Source: Chromatiaceae bacterium
GTDB lineage: Bacteria; Pseudomonadota; Gammaproteobacteria; SZUA-140
Length of the DNA: 32,890 nucleotides
Reading direction: 5' to 3'
NCBI GenBank assembly: GCA_003232725.1
Contig: QIJH01000168.1
Span: 1-32,890 of the forward strand
Shown: in pieces, positions 32,829 to 32,890 of the stretch
Layout: each line of letters begins with the position of its first letter
How positions within the stretch are numbered: position 1 is the stretch's first letter
Notes under the pieces: model-generated
Databases searched by the model: none
Told to the model about the DNA's origin: nothing
Seen by the model: only the letters and a program-made list of their open reading frames with translations
Translations under genes and position numbers: made by a program

Positions 32829-32890
32829 GAGACCTTTGCACGAGAGCTAGTTTTCGTTCCAGCAAGGCATAAATGATCGAAAAAATGGAG
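32829..32890. mobile_element. Miniature element, family A, second copy cut by window end
   Basis: GAGACCTTTGCACGA followed by AGCTAGTTTTCGTTCCAGCAAGGCATA matches the left half of the element at 605-742 with a few differences. It starts about 80 bases after the phosphodiesterase-like gene. The right end lies outside the window, so it could be either another miniature copy or the start of a full IS. Confidence 0.75.

Noticed and set aside
1-32890. CRISPR arrays, tRNA and rRNA genes, integrases
   Set aside because: I looked for regularly spaced repeats, T-loop-like GTTCGAAT sequences and recombinase motifs and found none; the repeats present are miniature transposable elements.

Overview
This window looks like part of a gammaproteobacterial chromosome of moderate G+C. 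The evidence is the full set of gammaproteobacterial housekeeping genes (nth, proS, nadC, clpB, cmoA-cmoB, nudF-yqiB, corB-ypjD) and their usual pairings. The genus cannot be fixed from the sequence. There are no rRNA or tRNA genes, no CRISPR array, no phage genes and no full-length transposase.

Layout. 1-1.4 kb: DUF1841 protein and endonuclease III on the minus strand, separated by a small inverted-repeat element. 1.5-5.3 kb: a 949-residue secreted protease with two trypsin-like halves (Deg7/Nma111-like), then a broken small secreted-protein gene interrupted by a miniature element. 5.3-8.6 kb: lytic transglycosylase, prolyl-tRNA synthetase and nadC (minus). 9-11.6 kb: clpB behind a convincing heat-shock promoter. 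11.6-13.7 kb: a membrane histidine kinase with a FixL-like PAS domain, preceded by a tiny secreted protein that looks like the C-terminal end of a PhnD-type binding protein. 13.9-15.6 kb: cmoA-cmoB for tRNA wobble uridine modification. 15.7-20.3 kb: small and hypothetical genes, a kelch propeller protein, nudF-yqiB and an outer-membrane barrel protein. 20.4-29.3 kb: a complete seven-gene Wsp chemosensory operon (wspA-B-C-D-E-F-R). 29.3-31.5 kb: corB and ypjD (minus). 32-32.7 kb: a metallo-beta-lactamase-fold protein resembling cyclic-nucleotide phosphodiesterases.

The main discovery candidate is the Wsp operon. Its order and domains match the Pseudomonas surface-sensing pathway: receptor WspA, CheW-like WspB and WspD, methyltransferase WspC, hybrid kinase WspE, methylesterase WspF and diguanylate cyclase WspR. 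Here, however, the receptor's periplasmic domain carries a CXXCH c-type haem attachment motif, and the receptor has three HAMP modules rather than one. This suggests a Wsp pathway that couples a haem-borne redox or gas signal to c-di-GMP production. A sigma-28-like promoter lies upstream.

The second theme is miniature inverted-repeat elements. Three families are present: one with GTAACTA ends and perfect 8-bp target duplications (3 copies), one with GGGCACCTCT ends and 4-bp duplications (2 copies), and one with GAGACCTTTGCACGA ends (one complete, one cut by the window end). They account for most long gene-free stretches, and one of them sits inside a gene.
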